From Neobacillus drentensis NBRC 102427 (GTDB lineage Bacteria > Bacillota > Bacilli > Bacillales > Cytobacillaceae), in the NCBI RefSeq assembly GCF_001591445.1, contig NZ_BCUX01000009.1:1-64000 (forward strand): a stretch of 64,000 bases of DNA, in the 5' to 3' direction. Shown here piece by piece: positions 49,687 through 58,769 of the stretch. The position numbers were made by a program, and so were the translations under genes. Within the stretch, counting starts at the first letter, position 1. Every line of letters begins with the position of its first letter. Below the pieces are notes generated by a model. It did not search any database and was not told where the DNA came from. It saw only the letters and a list, made by a program, of their open reading frames with translations.

Positions 49687-50202
49687 TTAGTCCTCCCATT
49701 GAAGCATACCTTTTTTTCGAAACCAATTTAAAATTCTTCTTTCAGCAAACCGGTTAAATTTTGTCCAGAAGCCGTCCGTCTGTGCAACAGGGACAACCAG
49801 GATGGTATGAAATCCACCCCGGTTTCCGCCAAGTACGTCTGTCAGCAACTGGTCGCCAATTACTACAGCTTCTTCTTTTTTTATACCCATTTGTGAGATT
49901 GCTTTATGAAAAGCGATTGCAAATGGCTTCCTGGCCCTAAAAATAAAGGGAATTCCCAATGGATCCGAAAAAGCCTTAACTCGTTCTTCATTATTATTAG
50001 AAACGATTGTCACGAGGATATTATGTTTTTTCATTTCCTCAAACCATTTAATTAATTGAGGAGTAGCAAAGGGACGGTCCCATTCTACTAACGTATTATC
50101 TAAATCCGTAATGACCCCTTTAATCCCCTTAGCACTTAACTGTTCAGGCGATATATCAAGAATGCTTTTCACATGTTCATTCGGTAGAAATTGTTTTAAC
50201 AC
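49687..50202 (-). CDS. yqeG: HAD-family phosphatase YqeG
   Basis: A 171-residue HAD (class IIIA) phosphatase: motif I 'GVITDLDNTLVEWD', motif II 'VTIVSNNNEERV', motif III Lys in 'ARKPFAIAFHKA' and motif IV 'VVIGDQLLTDVLGGNRGG'. It resembles phosphatidylglycerophosphatase GEP4-like proteins, but the substrate in Bacillus is not settled. First gene of the long yqeG-yqeM operon. Its upstream region is shared with sda. Confidence 0.95.
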   Translation of the reverse strand: MLKQFLPNEHVKSILDISPEQLSAKGIKGVITDLDNTLVEWDRPFATPQLIKWFEEMKKHNILVTIVSNNNEERVKAFSDPLGIPFIFRARKPFAIAFHKAISQMGIKKEEAVVIGDQLLTDVLGGNRGGFHTILVVPVAQTDGFWTKFNRFAERRILNWFRKKGMLQWED

Positions 50203-50677
50203 TAAGTTTACACCTCATTGACTTCTAAATATAATCGTTCAATATATTTTTCACTTGTACCATCATACCCAATTTTAACCTTTGTTTCAAAGATTAAATG
50301 TATTTTGTTAATAAGCTTATTATTCATCAAAACATGATAATAAATGATTTTAAAATATCATTGCTCCTAAAATAAAACTAGGTTTTTTCAAAAATCTGGC
50401 GATATTTATAAAACAAAAAAATATTTTTCGACAAATATCCTCATTTCCAACTGTTGTGGATAAAGTTATTAACATTATACCCATTGAATCATCCACTTTT
50501 CATCCTTTTATAAACAATGTAATCACAAGTTATCCACTAGAACCTGTGGATAGTTAGAACGATTGTTCTATAGGAATAAATTTGGTAGATTTAGGGTACA
50601 CCAATTGAACATACCATTTTATGTTTATGTTTCCTATATAAGAACACTTTATTTTCATAACGGAGGTGGATTCTGCC
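50203..50677. other. yqeG-sda divergent regulatory region
   Basis: 475 AT-rich bases with no supported coding sequence apart from sda itself at the right. It carries the DnaA-box cluster annotated separately. The left part (50203-50440) is A/T-rich and must hold the yqeG promoter. Confidence 0.7.
50455..50553. promoter_or_regulatory. DnaA-box cluster upstream of sda
   Basis: One perfect box TGTGGATAA at 50455-50463 and two single-mismatch boxes, TTATCCACT at 50530-50538 and TGTGGATAG at 50545-50553. A weaker TCATCCACT lies at 50489-50497. In B. subtilis DnaA activates sda from boxes at this place, linking replication status to a block on sporulation. Confidence 0.9.
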
Positions 50678-50818
50678 GTGCGGAAACTGTCAGATGAATT
50701 ATTAATCGAGTCATATTTTAAAGCCAGAGAATTAAAATTAAGCCCAGATTTTATCGGACTCATTGAGTCAGAAATGCTTCGTCGTTCCTTATACCATAAA
50801 ATAAAAATGTCATCATAA
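50678..50818 (+). CDS. sda: Sporulation checkpoint protein Sda
   Basis: A 46-residue helical-hairpin inhibitor of histidine kinase KinA that stops Spo0A activation while DNA replicates or is damaged. The sequence [19 protein letters not shown]...[15 protein letters not shown] is nearly that of B. subtilis Sda. A GTG start follows CGGAGGTGGATTCTGCC. It is controlled by the DnaA boxes just upstream. Confidence 0.97.
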   Translation: MRKLSDELLIESYFKARELKLSPDFIGLIESEMLRRSLYHKIKMSS

Positions 50819-50828
50819 AATTTGTACG

Positions 50829-50853
50829 AGCCCTTTTTAGGGCTTTTCTTTTT
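50829..50853 (+). terminator. Terminator after sda
   Basis: AGCCCT / AGGGCT with a TTTT loop followed by TTTCTTTTT, 10 bases past the sda stop, ahead of the convergent psd. Confidence 0.85.
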
Positions 50854-50882
50854 GTCCTCACTCCATGCCAAATCATTATTTA

Positions 50883-51665
50883 CTAATTTCTAAATACGCC
50901 AATTTTTTCTCCGACTTTAATTTCCTTCGGGGTTTGAAGCGTTGAATCTATTTGAAAAATACCCTCTTCGAACAACAGGACAACGGTTGAACCAAAACTA
51001 AAATAAGCCATTTCTTCGCCCTTTTCCAATTCTGATCCCTTGTGGGTGGTTTCAATCGAATTAACAAACATGGCTCCAACCTTTACAACAGCTACATGTC
51101 CAAAGTCCGTTTTCACTTCCGTAATGACTCGAAAATTCTTAGCAAGGGTTCGAACTCCATATTTTAGCCCCAGCTTATTGACTGGATAGGATTTTGATCC
51201 AAGTGTCCATTGTTTGGTGACTATGCCATTGACAGGGCTGTGAATTCGATGATAATGGCTGGGGCTTAAATAAAGAATCATGTATGTACCATTTAAATAT
51301 TTGGCTAACAGATTGTGATTTCCCAGCATTTCTTCAATCGAATACGTTTTTCCTTTAACAAGGATGTCACTCGTTTCTGTAATCGGACCTACATCCTCGA
51401 TAACCGCATCCACAGGACTAACCACTGTAATATTACTTTTATCAATTTTTCTTGCCTCTTTTTTCAATGTCCTCACAAATAAATCATGAAGAGTAGGATA
51501 TTCTGACAACCCCTTTTCCATTTCTTCCTGATTTAGATGATAAACTTTGGCGAAGGATGGTACCACGAAACGGCTAACAGGAGACCGCGCAAACCTTCTT
51601 AAAATTCCTGATGTCCACCTTCCATTTGTTAACTCAATCATTAGTCGATAAAAGCTTTCAATCAT
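50883..51665 (-). CDS. psd: Phosphatidylserine decarboxylase proenzyme
   Basis: A 260-residue proenzyme that makes phosphatidylethanolamine. 'VVSPVDAVIEDVG' (conserved Asp), 'YLSPSHYHRIHSPVNGIV' (His) and the self-cleavage site 'YFSFGSTVVLLFE' (Gly-Ser-Thr) form the catalytic set. Cleavage before the Ser would give the pyruvoyl group. It is divergent from pssA, its partner in the pathway, with 125 bases between them. Confidence 0.96.
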   Translation of the reverse strand: MIESFYRLMIELTNGRWTSGILRRFARSPVSRFVVPSFAKVYHLNQEEMEKGLSEYPTLHDLFVRTLKKEARKIDKSNITVVSPVDAVIEDVGPITETSDILVKGKTYSIEEMLGNHNLLAKYLNGTYMILYLSPSHYHRIHSPVNGIVTKQWTLGSKSYPVNKLGLKYGVRTLAKNFRVITEVKTDFGHVAVVKVGAMFVNSIETTHKGSELEKGEEMAYFSFGSTVVLLFEEGIFQIDSTLQTPKEIKVGEKIGVFRN

Positions 51666-51790
51666 CTAATCCCCCCAAATAGTGTAAAAATACTCTTTAC
51701 GAAAAGACATAAAACGCTTAAAATTAAATATTATAGAGTAATTAAGAAATTGTTTTCCTTTCTGGCTGTAAAAAAGGAGTGATGTGGACC

Positions 51791-52330
51791 ATGTTTTTGT
51801 TGGAAGTACTTGATCAAACAATTAAAAAACTGAAATTGCAAACAGCAAATGTTATTACCTTAACAAACTTATCTTTGGGTGGATTTGCCATTGTATTCGG
51901 GCTTCATGGGAATTTAAGATTAAGTCTGTTGCTAATTTTTATTGCTGCACTGGCCGATCGGTTTGATGGCATGATTGCACGAAAATTCAATATTGAATCT
52001 GAGCTAGGAAAACAATTAGATTCCATGAGTGATATTATATCATTTGGTGTAGCACCTGCACTATTACTATATCAAGGAATTTTGTTTGAATTTGGCGGAC
52101 CGGGTTCATTTTTTACCGTTTTCTACATTGGTTGTGGCGCATTCAGGTTAGCACGCTTCAATATTACGGAAAGCAACGGCTATTTTACTGGCTTACCGAT
52201 TACCGCAGCAGGTTGCTTGGCAACCTTAAGCTTTTTAGCCATTCCTTATATCCCTTCCCAATCGTTCTTATTTATTACCATCATTCTATCATTCCTAATG
52301 GTCAGTCCATTTAAACTAAAAAAAGTCTAG
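51791..52330 (+). CDS. pssA: CDP-diacylglycerol-serine O-phosphatidyltransferase
   Basis: A 179-residue membrane enzyme with about six helices that forms phosphatidylserine. The CDP-alcohol phosphotransferase motif appears as 'DRFDGMIARKFNIESELGKQLDSMSD', giving the D-x2-DG-x2-AR-x8-G-x3-D-x3-D pattern. The ATG at 51791 is 11 bases after AAGGAG. Two start-like codons at 51779 and 51782 lie in that site. It provides the substrate for psd next door. Confidence 0.95.
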   Translation: MFLLEVLDQTIKKLKLQTANVITLTNLSLGGFAIVFGLHGNLRLSLLLIFIAALADRFDGMIARKFNIESELGKQLDSMSDIISFGVAPALLLYQGILFEFGGPGSFFTVFYIGCGAFRLARFNITESNGYFTGLPITAAGCLATLSFLAIPYIPSQSFLFITIILSFLMVSPFKLKKV

Positions 52331-52341
52331 AAATAGCATCA

Positions 52342-52381
52342 GAGCATCAATCCTGCCAACGGTTGATGCTCTTTTTTTTTT
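52342..52381 (+). terminator. Terminator after pssA
   Basis: GAGCATCAA / TTGATGCTC with a 12-base loop and a T10 run, 11 bases past the pssA stop. Confidence 0.92.
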
Positions 52382-52493
52382 CAAAAAAATGATTTCTCAA
52401 ATAAAAAGTGTTGATGGACAGACACAATTTCGCTTTTCCTTCATAGGAATTAATAATAGGCGAATAAGCCAAAAAAGACGGGGGTAGATGTGG

Positions 52494-53207
52494 ATGTCTG
52501 GAATCTTAACAGCTCTCGGATATTTAATGAAGGAATTCTTATTTCTTGTTTCCTATGTAAAAAATAACGCCTTTCCTCAGCCCCTATCTGCCGCAGAAGA
52601 AAGAAAATATCTTCGATTAATGGCAGAAGGAGATTCCCATGCGCGCAATATGTTAATCGAGCACAATTTGAGATTGGTCGCGCATATAGTAAAAAAGTTT
52701 GAAAACACCGGGGAGGATTCGGAAGATTTAATATCAATCGGAACCATTGGTTTAATCAAGGCCATCGAGAGTTACTCAGAGGGGAAAGGCACAAAGTTGG
52801 CCACCTATGCCGCTCGATGTATAGAAAATGAGATATTGATGCATTTACGAGCTCTTAAGAAGACAAAAAAAGATGTTTCCTTGCATGATCCAATTGGTCA
52901 AGATAAGGAAGGAAACGAAATTTCTTTGATTGATGTGCTTAAGTCAGAATCTGAAGATGTCATTGATACGATTCAGTTAAACATGGAGCTTGAGAAAGTG
53001 AAAAAATATATTGAAGTACTGGACGACCGCGAAAAGGAAGTCATCATCGGGCGATTTGGTCTGGACCTTCAAAAAGAAAAAACACAACGGGAAATTGCCA
53101 AAGAGTTAGGAATATCACGAAGTTATGTCTCAAGGATTGAAAAACGCGCTTTAATGAAAATGTTCCATGAATTCTATCGGGCTGAAAAAGAGAAAAAAAA
53201 GAAATAA
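52494..53207 (+). CDS. sigK: RNA polymerase sigma-K factor precursor (intact)
   Basis: A 237-residue pro-sigma-K, the late mother-cell sigma factor. The first ~20 residues ([25 protein letters not shown]) are the membrane-associating pro-sequence removed by SpoIVFB. Region 2 has '[38 protein letters not shown]' and '[20 protein letters not shown]'. Region 4 has '[31 protein letters not shown]'. The gene is not split by a skin-type element. A possible sigma-E-like -10 (CATAGGAAT) lies near 52443, at low certainty. An ATG at 52488 is the alternative start. Confidence 0.98.
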   Translation: MSGILTALGYLMKEFLFLVSYVKNNAFPQPLSAAEERKYLRLMAEGDSHARNMLIEHNLRLVAHIVKKFENTGEDSEDLISIGTIGLIKAIESYSEGKGTKLATYAARCIENEILMHLRALKKTKKDVSLHDPIGQDKEGNEISLIDVLKSESEDVIDTIQLNMELEKVKKYIEVLDDREKEVIIGRFGLDLQKEKTQREIAKELGISRSYVSRIEKRALMKMFHEFYRAEKEKKKK

Positions 53208-53315
53208 AAAAACAGAGCTGGGACTTACTAAAGGGTTCCGTTTTGAGGTGCTTTTCTTAAAATACGTGCCGAAATGACAGTCGTACTGGCATCGTTATGT
53301 ATATATAAAACAGTA

Positions 53316-53342
53316 AAACTCGCCATAGTAATTGGCGAGTTT
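53316..53342 (+). terminator. Terminator downstream of sigK
   Basis: AAACTCGCC / GGCGAGTTT with a 9-base loop, then CTTTATT. It lies about 110 bases past the sigK stop. The stem is the same as in the glyQS terminator at 7785-7806. Confidence 0.7.
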
Positions 53343-53361
53343 CTTTATTAGGAATACAAAG

Positions 53362-53575
53362 TAAAATAAGTGGAGATTTTCCGGTTAAATGCAAAATGGA
53401 GCTCGTTTCGGGGTATATAAGCGGAGGGTTTCCGGTTATGTAAAGGAAAATCTTCCATTTTCGAATTTTTCGAGTCAATAGGCGGAATCTCTCCGTCTAT
53501 TTAAGCCTTTTTTAATAATAATTACGAATTAAGCGGAATTTTTCCGTCTATTTATTAGTTCGTGTGATTAACCTG
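53362..53575. repeat. Dispersed four-hairpin repeat, copy B
   Basis: The second copy of the element at 23166-23380, in the same orientation and with the same order of four CGGA...TCCG palindromes, the same GAGCTCG-TTCGGGGTATATAAGCGGAGG core, and a shared AACCTG right border. Roughly three quarters of positions agree by eye. Confidence 0.85.
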
Positions 53576-53610
53576 TTAATGAAATTTCGTAGAAACCTTG
53601 ATAAATATAG

Positions 53611-53637
53611 AAAAAGACGTATGCCAATTCATACGTC
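53611..53637 (-). terminator. Terminator after the lipoprotein gene
   Basis: GACGTATG / CATACGTC with a 6-base loop. The minus-strand transcript continues into TTTTTCTAT. Confidence 0.75.
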
Positions 53638-53688
53638 AATTCTTGTGTCTTTTAATAAGAAAGCACTGGAAAACGGAACATTTTAGAC

Positions 53689-54660
53689 TTACTCCAGCTC
53701 TGTTTTTCCATTTTGCAATGGAGAACTCCATTTCATTCCACCATCAATAGATTCATATAAATCATTTTTATAGGTGGTGAAGGCCATTTGGTTTGGATCT
53801 TTTGGATTTACCGCTAAGTAAGTAATTGGATTTTCATAATCAAGAAATGGAATAGCAATATTTTTTTGTTCGCCCGTGGCAGGATTTATCGTTTTTAAGC
53901 GTATCTTCTCGTTTTCGACACTTGAAAATAAAATGTTTTCCACGCTAAATGTAAGGGCCGTAATCATTACTGGATTTGTTATCAGTTTCATCGTGTTTCC
54001 ATTATCGATTGAATAATAAATACCAGACCTTGTCGACATCGCGATGGTATCGTCATTTTTCGGCTGAACTGCAATCATCCCATATGAATCTGCACCAAAA
54101 TCCTTTAATGCGCTTTTTTTCCATGTGTCCCCATTATCCTTAGAATAGTTCAAACCTTTCCCAAGGTTATCGTTCGGGTTTTCTTTAATTACATAAACGC
54201 TTTTACCTGAATATCCAGCCCCCACGAAATGAAACAACGACTCACCATAGAAGGATAATTTACTAAAGGTTTGGCCTTTATTAACACTTTGAATGATACC
54301 GAGTGGGTTCTTTAGGCCCAATCCTTTTTGAGGCTGACCACTGGCAATAAACCCAGTACTTACTGTTTGAAAGCCATAGTACTCATGTTGGTTCGTGGAT
54401 GTTTCATACCACTTTGACCCATTATACATTTTTAAGCCCTTATCTGTAGCCACATATAAGGCAACATCATTTCCTGGATAGCCAATACCAAGAATCTGAC
54501 CTACATTTATTGATTTTGCCTGGATAATATCATAGTTTACTTTTGTTGTCTTTTCTTGTTTTGGCTTCTTCTGCTCTTGGCTCTTATCTGTACAGCCTGC
54601 GGCCAATATCAGCATTATGCCTGTCAATACAGCAAGAAAGCCTTTGTTTGTAATCTTCAC
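53689..54660 (-). CDS. Lipoprotein with BNR/sortilin-like beta-propeller repeats (F510_1955-like family)
   Basis: A 323-residue exported lipoprotein: a signal peptide with lipobox LAAGC (Cys23), a charged linker, then a repeat-rich domain. Blocks such as 'GKGLNYSKDNGDTWKKSAL', 'RSGIYYSIDNGNTMKL' and 'KNDLYESIDGGMKWSSPL' are Asp-box (S-x-D-x-G-x-x-W) repeats of sialidase/sortilin-type propellers. 'GIGYPGNDVALYVATDKGLKMYNGSKW' resembles proteins named F510_1955 family glycosylhydrolase. No catalytic residues can be assigned, so enzymatic function is doubtful. It is 35 bases downstream of the response regulator and is likely co-transcribed with it. Confidence 0.85.
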   Translation of the reverse strand: MKITNKGFLAVLTGIMLILAAGCTDKSQEQKKPKQEKTTKVNYDIIQAKSINVGQILGIGYPGNDVALYVATDKGLKMYNGSKWYETSTNQHEYYGFQTVSTGFIASGQPQKGLGLKNPLGIIQSVNKGQTFSKLSFYGESLFHFVGAGYSGKSVYVIKENPNDNLGKGLNYSKDNGDTWKKSALKDFGADSYGMIAVQPKNDDTIAMSTRSGIYYSIDNGNTMKLITNPVMITALTFSVENILFSSVENEKIRLKTINPATGEQKNIAIPFLDYENPITYLAVNPKDPNQMAFTTYKNDLYESIDGGMKWSSPLQNGKTELE

Positions 54661-54695
54661 TATTTCCCCTCCATAAAAATCTATGAGGTATTCTT

Positions 54696-55376
54696 TTACG
54701 AATCCTTATCCACCCACTTATACCCCAGTCCCCATACGGTTGTCAAATAATCGTCCACTGGAAATCCTTTTTTTCGCAATTTTTCTCGTAAGTTCCGAAC
54801 ATGGGAATCAATCGTCCGGTCCTCTGTTGGGGCCGCATACCCCCATATTGTGGTTAATAGATGTTCCCGTGTAAACACTTTGTTTCGATTTTTCAGGAGT
54901 AGTGCTAATAACGAAAATTCCTTCGGTGTGACAGGGACGTGCTGATTTTTATATGAAACATCAAAAGAATCCTCGTTTAAGGAAAGACCTTTAAAGTCAG
55001 TTAATTCTTTATGACCCGATTGTCGCCTTAAAACAGCATCAATACGAGCAGTAAGCTCTTCTTCATCAAATGGCTTTGAGATATAATCATCTGCACCCAT
55101 TTTTAAGCCCATTACAATATCATTTTTTTCACTCCGGGCGGTCAACATAATGATTGGGATATCCCAGTTTTTGCGTATTTCCCTGCATGCTTCCCATCCG
55201 TCCATTTCTGGCATCATTACATCTAATAAGATCATATCTGCACTCTCTTCCTCCAAGTAACGAATAGCCTTAAGAGCGGAGGACATTTTAATGCATTTAT
55301 AGCCTTTGGGTGTTAAATAAAGAGAAAGTAAATCTAACATTCTTGTTTCATCATCAACGAGTAGTAATTTTATCAA
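54696..55376 (-). CDS. OmpR/PhoB-family response regulator (orphan)
   Basis: A 226-residue two-component regulator. The receiver domain (residues 1-115) has the acidic pair in 'LLLVDDETRML', the phospho-acceptor Asp in 'MILLDVMMPEMDGWE', Thr in 'IIMLTARSEKND' and Lys in 'DDYISKPFDEEE'. The winged-helix effector domain ends 'RTIDSHVRNLREKLRKKG...VWGLGYKWV'. No histidine kinase gene lies on either side, only the lipoprotein downstream and very small ORFs upstream. A TTG at 55376 follows GGGAGAGGAAGATT. An ATG at 55394 would include that site. Targets are unknown. Confidence 0.93.
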   Translation of the reverse strand: MIKLLLVDDETRMLDLLSLYLTPKGYKCIKMSSALKAIRYLEEESADMILLDVMMPEMDGWEACREIRKNWDIPIIMLTARSEKNDIVMGLKMGADDYISKPFDEEELTARIDAVLRRQSGHKELTDFKGLSLNEDSFDVSYKNQHVPVTPKEFSLLALLLKNRNKVFTREHLLTTIWGYAAPTEDRTIDSHVRNLREKLRKKGFPVDDYLTTVWGLGYKWVDKDS

Positions 55377-55450
55377 AATCTTCCTCTCCCGCATATTAAT
55401 TCTAAATTAAATTATACTACAATCGAAAAATTAATAAGAGAAAAAAATAA

Positions 55451-55482
55451 AAGCATCGACCGATTAGAGAAGGTCGATGCTT
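55451..55482 (-). terminator. Terminator upstream of the response regulator
   Basis: AAGCATCGACC / GGTCGATGCTT with a 9-base loop and TTTTATTTTTTT on the minus strand, following the 25-codon ORF at 55488-55565. It isolates that ORF from the regulator. Confidence 0.85.
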
Positions 55483-55487
55483 ATTTT

Positions 55488-55565
55488 CTATTCAACACTA
55501 ATTTCAGCTGAAATAACGCAGCTGATTGCCGCAGTAATGACAATAGCCATCACAACCATGAACAT
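55488..55565 (-). CDS. Putative 25-residue hydrophobic peptide
   Basis: An ATG at 55565 preceded by GGGGTGGAG opens a frame that reads MFMVVMAIVITAAISCVISAE, then ISVE and a stop. It is almost entirely one membrane-spanning segment. It has its own downstream terminator. I do not recognise a family. It could be a small membrane protein or a toxin-like peptide. The ribosome site plus terminator favour a real gene, but length alone makes this uncertain. Confidence 0.5.
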   Translation of the reverse strand: MFMVVMAIVITAAISCVISAEISVE

Positions 55566-55703
55566 ACTCTCCACCCCTTAGATAGATCCTGTTCTTTCTA
55601 ATTTGAATTTATCACATTTTCACAGTAGCTAGCTTCAGGAAATGTGTACATTTTGTTAACAAACACCTGCGGCTATTAGCAATTTGATTTCACTATGATA
55701 TTA

Positions 55704-55763
55704 TTATGAACTTTTTTTCTTTGGTTTAAAAAACAGCGATATTAATAAAATATGGAGCGGCAT
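55704..55763 (-). CDS. Putative 19-residue peptide
   Basis: A perfect AGGAGGT site 8 bases before an ATG at 55763 starts a 19-codon frame, MPLHILLISLFFKPKKKSS: a hydrophobic N-terminal half and a Lys-rich tail. I know no family. The main support is the ribosome site and the cluster of similar tiny ORFs around it. Confidence 0.4.
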   Translation of the reverse strand: MPLHILLISLFFKPKKKSS

Positions 55764-55791
55764 TTTGTTTACCTCCTAATTTTTTGACTAG

Positions 55792-55854
55792 CTAGGTGGT
55801 ATCCTTCGAAATCCAGAGACTAGCGCCACGACCTTGCATAAGTAAAAACAACAT
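55792..55854 (-). CDS. Putative 20-residue peptide
   Basis: An ATG at 55854 follows AAAGGTGG at 8-base spacing and opens a 20-codon frame, MLFLLMQGRGASLWISKDTT. No family is recognised. The downstream sequence shows no clear terminator. It could be a leader or a random frame. Confidence 0.35.
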   Translation of the reverse strand: MLFLLMQGRGASLWISKDTT

Positions 55855-55893
55855 AGTTAAAACCACCTTTCATTCTTCGGATTTTTTCCTCTT

Positions 55894-56034
55894 TTACATC
55901 ATGCGGTACATGGAGGCTTGGCGATCTTTGTTTTGTTCGTAAAGTTTCTCAACCATTTCTTGGTGTGCAATTTCTTTCGGACTCAATCTACGTTTTTTAA
56001 TCGTAATTGAAATGAAGAATATATTTAACGTCAA
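55894..56034 (-). CDS. YrzI-type 46-residue small protein, copy 1
   Basis: A TTG at 56034 after AAGGAAGTG opens a frame reading MTLNIFFISITIKKRRLSP, then HQEMVEKLYEQNKDRQ and a methionine-rich end. Length (46 residues) and the pattern MTLNIFF-SIT-KKR...YEQNKDRQ match the Bacillus tandem small protein family (Bac_small_yrzI, a probable sporulation family). It has a hydrophobic N-terminus and a charged helical C-terminus. A paralogue lies 42 bases upstream. Function is unknown. Confidence 0.8.
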   Translation of the reverse strand: MTLNIFFISITIKKRRLSPKEIAHQEMVEKLYEQNKDRQASMYRMM

Positions 56035-56075
56035 GTCAGTTCACTTCCTTATCTTAATCGCCTGAAAATTTCCAA

Positions 56076-56216
56076 TTACATAAAGCGATGCATGGAAATT
56101 TGACGATCTTTGTTTTGTTCATAAAGGTTTTCAACCATTTCTTGGCGTACAGCCTCCTGAAGACTAACTTCACGCTTTTTAAACGTAATTGAAAAGAAAA
56201 ATATATTTAGGGTCAT
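56076..56216 (-). CDS. YrzI-type 46-residue small protein, copy 2
   Basis: An ATG at 56216 with a strong AAGGAGGTGG site starts MTLNIFFFSITFKKREVSL, then QEMVENLYEQNKDRQISMHRFM. It is the same length as copy 1 and about two thirds identical to it, a clear tandem duplication. Family as for copy 1. In other Bacillus genomes this family also occurs as tandem paralogues. Confidence 0.85.
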   Translation of the reverse strand: MTLNIFFFSITFKKREVSLQEAVRQEMVENLYEQNKDRQISMHRFM

Positions 56217-56304
56217 GTTTACCACCTCCTTAAAAAAAGCGTTGTAGTGCAATCACAATAAATTCAATTTATGCTGTACATATCCATAATGCTCATAAAA
56301 AGGG

Positions 56305-56388
56305 CACAAAAAGGCCGCAGAAGAGAATCCCTGCGGCTCAGTAATTTTAGGCACAAAAATACCGCAAGGCGTCATTCTCCATGCGGCA
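56305..56388 (-). terminator. Twin terminators upstream of the YrzI pair
   Basis: Two hairpins in series: GCCGCAG / CTGCGGC (56314-56337) and CCGCA / TGCGG (56360-56388). Each is followed on the minus strand by the same TTTTTGTGCC tail. They end the 36-codon ORF transcript at 56417-56527. Confidence 0.75.
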
Positions 56389-56416
56389 TGGATATGTATA
56401 GTCACTTAATTAAAAA

Positions 56417-56527
56417 TTAAGCAATCCATTCCAGTCTGGTCGAATGTTTGATATTCATATATACAGTTTTCAATGCTACAGTTTTGCCAATTGTTGCTAC
56501 AGCCATGCCAGTTAATGTTAACATCAT
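56417..56527 (-). CDS. Putative 36-residue small protein
   Basis: Two adjacent ATGs at 56527 follow AAAAGGAGGTCG. The frame reads MMLTLTGMAVATIGKTVALK, then TVYMNIKHSTRLEWIA. It has its own sigma-A promoter and two terminators, so it looks like a self-contained transcription unit. I recognise no family. The amphipathic N-terminal half could associate with membrane. It may also be a small regulatory RNA with an incidental frame. Confidence 0.6.
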   Translation of the reverse strand: MMLTLTGMAVATIGKTVALKTVYMNIKHSTRLEWIA

Positions 56528-56568
56528 TTTCTTCGACCTCCTTTTGGAATATTTTACTTACTACGGTA

Positions 56569-56597
56569 ATTATATCCACACACAAATACTTTGTAAA
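56569..56597 (-). promoter_or_regulatory. Sigma-A promoter of the 36-codon ORF
   Basis: Minus-strand -35 TTTACA (56597-56592), 17-base spacer, -10 TATAAT (56574-56569), about 40 bases before the start codon. Confidence 0.82.
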
Positions 56598-56640
56598 CCT
56601 TTTTGTGGAAATTTTTTTAAATTAATACAAAAGCCCAAAA

Positions 56641-56683
56641 GGTGTCAGGCACTATGTGAATTTTTCACATGGTGCCTGACACC
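56641..56683 (-). terminator. GTGTCAGGCAC palindrome after mccB
   Basis: A 20-bp stem with one mismatch (GGTGTCAGGCACTATGTGAA / TTCACATGGTGCCTGACACC) and a TTT loop, 8 bases past the mccB stop, followed by CTTTTGGGCTTTTG on the minus strand. It probably terminates the mtnN-mccA-mccB operon. The 11-mer GTGTCAGGCAC of its arms recurs elsewhere in the window. Confidence 0.8.
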
Positions 56684-56690
56684 CAATATA

Positions 56691-58752
<2,062 letters not shown>

Positions 58753-58769
58753 TTTTCCACCTCTAAGAG

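Larger units (their letters stand above)
53208..53688. other. Intergenic region between sigK and the lipoprotein gene
   Basis: It holds a sigK-distal hairpin (53316-53342), repeat copy B (53362-53575) and the minus-strand terminator of the lipoprotein gene (53611-53637). A minus-strand frame of 73 codons through the repeat has no ribosome site and is not considered a gene. Confidence 0.7.

Noticed and set aside
50554-50871. A 105-codon minus-strand frame opposite sda
   Set aside because: Sda on the plus strand is a well-known protein with ribosome site and terminator. The opposite frame is its shadow.
52450-52737. A 95-codon minus-strand frame over the sigK start
   Set aside because: It is antisense to the conserved pro-sigma-K coding region and has no ribosome site.
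53257-53478. A 73-codon minus-strand frame through repeat copy B
   Set aside because: The frame is not kept in copy A and has no ribosome site, so it is not a gene.
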